A stretch of 7,947 bases of DNA, taken from NCBI GenBank assembly GCA_913030785.1, contig CAJWER010000131.1:1-7947 (forward strand), given 5' to 3'. A program made the position numbers and the translations under genes. The notes beneath the pieces were generated by a model. It saw nothing but the letters and a program-made list of their open reading frames with translations. It did not search any database and was not told where the DNA came from. The stretch comes from an uncultured Chloroflexota bacterium. GTDB lineage: Bacteria; Chloroflexota; Dehalococcoidia; Lucifugimonadales; CAJWER01. Below are positions 5,931-7,947 of the stretch, in pieces. Every line of letters starts with the position of its first letter. The stretch's first letter is position 1.

Positions 5931-6839
5931 TCAGCCCCTTGCCGGGGGATACGCCAGGCGTCCGGTGTGTTCCGTGGATGTCTTGAACAGGTGGCCACCC
6001 GACGTGGTGACGTACAGCGTGCTCATGTCTGGGCCCCCGAACGAGCAGTTGGTGGGCCGGTCCACCGGCAGGAGATGTGTTTCGAGTACCTCGCCCGACG
6101 GCGAAAACACGTAGATCATCGGTCCTGGGCCGCTCTGCTCAAACCCGGCGGTGGCGATGATGTTTCCGTCGGTGTCCAGGACCATGCCGTCGATGCCGCG
6201 GTGGGGCCCGAAGTCGTGCAGTAGTCGGTACTTGCAGAGGCTGCCGTCGCTGTTGACCGGGTACTCCCTCAACTCGCGTTTCTCCTCCGGCTCACGGCCA
6301 GACTGAGCTACAAACAGGCTCTGGTGGTCCAGCGAGAACAGCAGACCGTTGGGTCGTGTAGTATCGAATGTCATTCTGCTGGTCGAGTATCCGCCGCCGT
6401 CCGAGGGGTCGAGCCGGTAGACCGAGTCGTGGTCGAGAACCTTGTTGCCGCGGTCCTCGCTCCACGGCCCCCCGGCGCCCTCGTAGTAGGGGTCGGTGAA
6501 CCATATTCTTCCCTGAGGGTCGATGGCCAGATCATTGGGGATGTTCAGGGGCTGGCCTGAAAAGCCGTCGGTGAGGGTCGTCGCGCTGCCGTCGTCCTCG
6601 TACCTGACGACACGTCGGCCGCCACCCTCGCAGGCGTAGAGCGTGGCGTCGGCGTCGAACATCAGGCCGTTGGCGTTGTTGGTTCCGGTCCGGAATACAC
6701 TCGACGTTCCGGTGCCGGGGTCATACCTCATGATCTTGCTTGCCGGTATGTCGGTGAAGAGCAACCCCGAGCCGTCCCAGGCCGGCCCCTCAGTGGTGCC
6801 GCCGTATGGCCCGTCCACCAACTCGAAGTTCCAACCCAT
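5931..6839 (-). CDS. SMP-30/gluconolactonase family protein
   Basis: A 302-residue cytosolic six-bladed beta-propeller lactonase. Family enzymes hydrolyse sugar lactones (gluconolactone and relatives) to sugar acids using one divalent metal bound by Glu, Asn and Asp. Here TEGPAW supplies Glu17, NIPNDLAIDPQGRIWFTDP supplies Asn102 and Asp103 of the substrate/metal region, RPNGLLFS supplies Asn164, and GIDGMVLDTDGNI supplies Asp218, in the expected order and spacing. Lys35-Arg39 (SKIMRYDP) and VVRYEDDG (77-84) are typical blade strands. An in-frame ATG 11 codons upstream (6872) exists, but the start at 6839 is preferred because AGGAGGT lies 5 nt before it on the minus strand and MGWNFELVDGPYG is the usual kind of N-terminus. 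There is no signal peptide. The gene is divergent from nfo with an 82-bp gap and converges on the P-loop gene. Physiologically it fits sugar-acid catabolism along with the other sugar genes, but the substrate is not determinable. Confidence 0.9.
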   Translation of the reverse strand: MGWNFELVDGPYGGTTEGPAWDGSGLLFTDIPASKIMRYDPGTGTSSVFRTGTNNANGLMFDADATLYACEGGGRRVVRYEDDGSATTLTDGFSGQPLNIPNDLAIDPQGRIWFTDPYYEGAGGPWSEDRGNKVLDHDSVYRLDPSDGGGYSTSRMTFDTTRPNGLLFSLDHQSLFVAQSGREPEEKRELREYPVNSDGSLCKYRLLHDFGPHRGIDGMVLDTDGNIIATAGFEQSGPGPMIYVFSPSGEVLETHLLPVDRPTNCSFGGPDMSTLYVTTSGGHLFKTSTEHTGRLAYPPARG

Positions 6840-6852
6840 GATTGACCTCCTG

Positions 6853-6900
6853 TTGCCACGGATGGACCGCATGATAGTATCGAAGCCTGGTACGCGGCAA
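6853..6900. promoter_or_regulatory. Overlapping divergent promoters between the SMP-30 gene and nfo
   Basis: Plus strand: TTGCCA (6853-6858), 16-nt spacer, TAGTAT (6875-6880) would drive nfo from about 6887. Minus strand: TTGCCG (6900-6895), 18-nt spacer, TATCAT (6876-6871) would drive the SMP-30 gene from about 6865. The two -10 elements overlap within ATGATAGTAT (6871-6880), so polymerase could occupy only one direction at a time. The hexamers are decent but not perfect, and the plus-strand -10 is identical to that of the promoter at 5009-5037. Confidence 0.4.
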
Positions 6901-6921
6901 CCTCATGGTGAAGGAGATGGA

Positions 6922-7782
6922 ATGAAGATAGGCGCGCACGTTTCGGCCTCGGGGGGACCCGCAGCCGGCATCGACCGTGCGACGGAGATCGGGGCGGAGG
7001 CCATACAGATATTCGCGTCCTCGCCCCGCGCATGGCGATTTAAGGCTTTGACGGAAGAGCAGGTGCTTTCATTTCGAGAGAGGGTCGATGCCACCGGTGT
7101 GAAGCCGACCTTCATACATGGCAGCTACCTGGTCAACGTTGGGGGCGACCCGGCGATGCTGGAGAAGTCCGTAGCGTCACTCACGGCTAACCTGGAGGCC
7201 GCTGGCCAAATCGGGGCAGCCGGCGTGATCTTCCACGGGGGCAGCCACAAGGGCAAGGGGTTCGATGCCATCCTCGATCAAGCCGCCACCGCTCTCAGGG
7301 AGGTCCTTTCGAAATGTCCGCCCGACGTGTGGCTCGTTATCGAGAACAGCGCCGGCATGGGATCTCATATCGGCTCGTCCTTTGCCGAGATAGGCAGGCT
7401 TATCCGCGAGCTAGATAGCCCCAGTGTCAAAGTGTGCCTCGATACGCAGCACACATATGCAGCCGGCTATGACATCACCAACCCGGACGGCATCGCGAAG
7501 GCCATGGAGGAGTTCGACGCAGAGATTGGTCTTTTCAGGCTCGTAGCCGTCCACGCCAACGACTCCAAGATGGAGCTTGGCTCGGGTGTTGACAGGCACG
7601 AGAATATCGGCGACGGCCACATCGGGGAGTCCGGCTTCGAGACTATCATGGCGCACCCTGCGTTTCGCGATGTGCCTTTTCTTCTTGAGGTCCCAGGCTC
7701 AGACCCCGATTCGAAGGGCCCAGACAAGCCCAACGTGGATGCTCTGAAAACAATACGGGACAGGCTCGGAATACCGGCCTGA
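6922..7782 (+). CDS. nfo: Deoxyribonuclease IV (endonuclease IV, AP endonuclease)
   Basis: A complete 286-residue enzyme, the usual length. It cleaves the DNA backbone 5' of abasic sites in base-excision repair, using three zinc ions in a TIM barrel. All nine metal ligands known from the E. coli enzyme can be placed: His66 (IHGSYLVNVG), His105 (FHGGSH), Glu141 (VIENSAG), Asp174 and His177 (CLDTQH), His211 (VHANDSK), Asp224 and His226 (GVDRHENIGDGHIG), and Glu256 (LLEVPG). The N-terminal MKIGAHVSASGG is the family signature. ATG 6922 is chosen because the family begins exactly here and AAGGAG lies 5 nt upstream; the frame stays open far upstream but only as antisense of the SMP-30 gene. It is divergently paired with the SMP-30 gene and followed 24 nt after its stop by a strong hairpin. 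Codon use looks like its neighbours. Function in repair is well established for the family, and no link to the sugar genes is apparent. Confidence 0.97.
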   Translation: MKIGAHVSASGGPAAGIDRATEIGAEAIQIFASSPRAWRFKALTEEQVLSFRERVDATGVKPTFIHGSYLVNVGGDPAMLEKSVASLTANLEAAGQIGAAGVIFHGGSHKGKGFDAILDQAATALREVLSKCPPDVWLVIENSAGMGSHIGSSFAEIGRLIRELDSPSVKVCLDTQHTYAAGYDITNPDGIAKAMEEFDAEIGLFRLVAVHANDSKMELGSGVDRHENIGDGHIGESGFETIMAHPAFRDVPFLLEVPGSDPDSKGPDKPNVDALKTIRDRLGIPA

Positions 7783-7806
7783 GTCCCAGATCGCTCAACT
7801 GATCCA

Positions 7807-7864
7807 GACAAAAGAAGGGGGTAGGCCCGAGACCTGCCCCTTCTCTTGTCCGCTACTGTTTTTT
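7807..7864 (+). terminator. Rho-independent terminator after nfo
   Basis: A long stem pairs 7807-7825 with the 3' arm ending at 7850. GACAA, one mismatch, then AGAAGGGG pair with CCCCTTCT and TTGTC, and a short inner helix (TAGG with CCTG) follows after one bulged G. T6 occurs at 7859-7864, 8 nt past the stem. It begins 24 nt after the nfo stop and ends 4 nt before the stop of the convergent minus-strand gene, so it may serve both. Confidence 0.75.
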
Positions 7865-7868
7865 GCAG

Positions 7869-7947
7869 CTACTTCAGTAACGGGTACTTCTCGACCAGTG
7901 GGATCCTCACCCAGAGTTTCCCAAGACCTATCGGAGAGCCCGCTGCT
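7869..7947 (-). CDS. C-terminal fragment of an unidentified protein
   Basis: Reading leftwards from base 7946, a 25-codon open stretch (AAGSPIGLGKLWVRIPLVEK, then YPLLK) ends in TAG at 7871-7869. It is credible as a gene end because the composition is protein-like, the stop sits just before a strong hairpin terminator, and the gene would converge on nfo. The start and almost all of the protein lie beyond the right edge. I do not recognise the family from this tail. Confidence 0.45.
   Translation of the reverse strand, partial: AAGSPIGLGKLWVRIPLVEKYPLLK

Noticed and set aside
6840..6872. Alternative start of the SMP-30 gene at 6872
   Set aside because: The added residues (MRSIRGNRRSI) are unlike the family, whereas the ATG at 6839 has an excellent AGGAGGT at the right distance.
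6643..6921. Upstream in-frame extension of nfo
   Set aside because: The added 93 codons overlap the SMP-30 gene in antisense, and the family N-terminus MKIGAHVSASGG with its ribosome binding site begins at 6922.
1..7947. Defence system, CRISPR array, prophage or insertion sequence
   Set aside because: No regularly spaced repeats, transposase or integrase motifs, nuclease-helicase pairs or toxin-antitoxin-like pairs were seen; Nfo is a common repair enzyme and not evidence of a defence locus.

Overview
The window is GC-rich, gene-dense bacterial DNA. It carries seven substantial protein-coding genes, one of them cut by the left edge, plus a fragment of an eighth at the right edge. No tRNA, rRNA, CRISPR array, transposase or phage gene is visible. 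The gene mix (sugar-acid and sugar-alcohol catabolism types, a Gfo/Idh/MocA oxidoreductase with an 'EAR' signature, a cytosolic beta-propeller glycosidase-like protein, an SMP-30 lactonase) and the style of the intergenic hairpin repeats suggest an uncultured environmental lineage. Chloroflexota of the SAR202/Dehalococcoidia type is my best guess. This is an inference from recollection and no marker gene here proves it.

Layout: (1) 1-619, plus strand: the C-terminal part of a xylose-isomerase-like TIM-barrel protein that appears to carry a +1 frameshift near base 76. (2) 620-855: convergent spacer with the first copy of a double-hairpin repeat. (3) 856-2022, minus: PLP-dependent class V aminotransferase-fold enzyme without the desulfurase cysteine. 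(4) 2023-2328: spacer with the second copy of the double-hairpin repeat. (5) 2329-3366, minus: Gfo/Idh/MocA oxidoreductase lacking the usual EKP and DxGxH residues, preceded by a possible operator dyad. (6) 3544-4926, minus: beta-propeller protein with Asp-box-like repeats and a C-terminal beta domain. (7) 5110-5796, plus: P-loop kinase-like protein whose Walker A lysine is replaced by valine, behind a near-consensus promoter. (8) 5797-5930: convergent spacer filled by a long imperfect inverted repeat. (9) 5931-6839, minus: SMP-30/gluconolactonase family protein. (10) 6922-7782, plus: deoxyribonuclease IV (Nfo) with all nine metal ligands. (11) a strong hairpin terminator, then the last 25 codons of a minus-strand gene running off the right edge.

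How they fit together: the three minus-strand genes between 856 and 4926, with the isomerase-like gene and the SMP-30 gene, look like dispersed sugar or sugar-acid metabolism genes. They are separated by 177-306 bp gaps with hairpin elements, so they read as single-gene or loosely coupled units and not as one tight operon. Nfo is a housekeeping base-excision repair enzyme and is probably unrelated to the sugar genes. I do not see a convincing new multi-gene system. The most unusual items are the lysine-less P-loop protein, the altered active site of the oxidoreductase, the probable frameshift, and the two families of intergenic hairpin elements.
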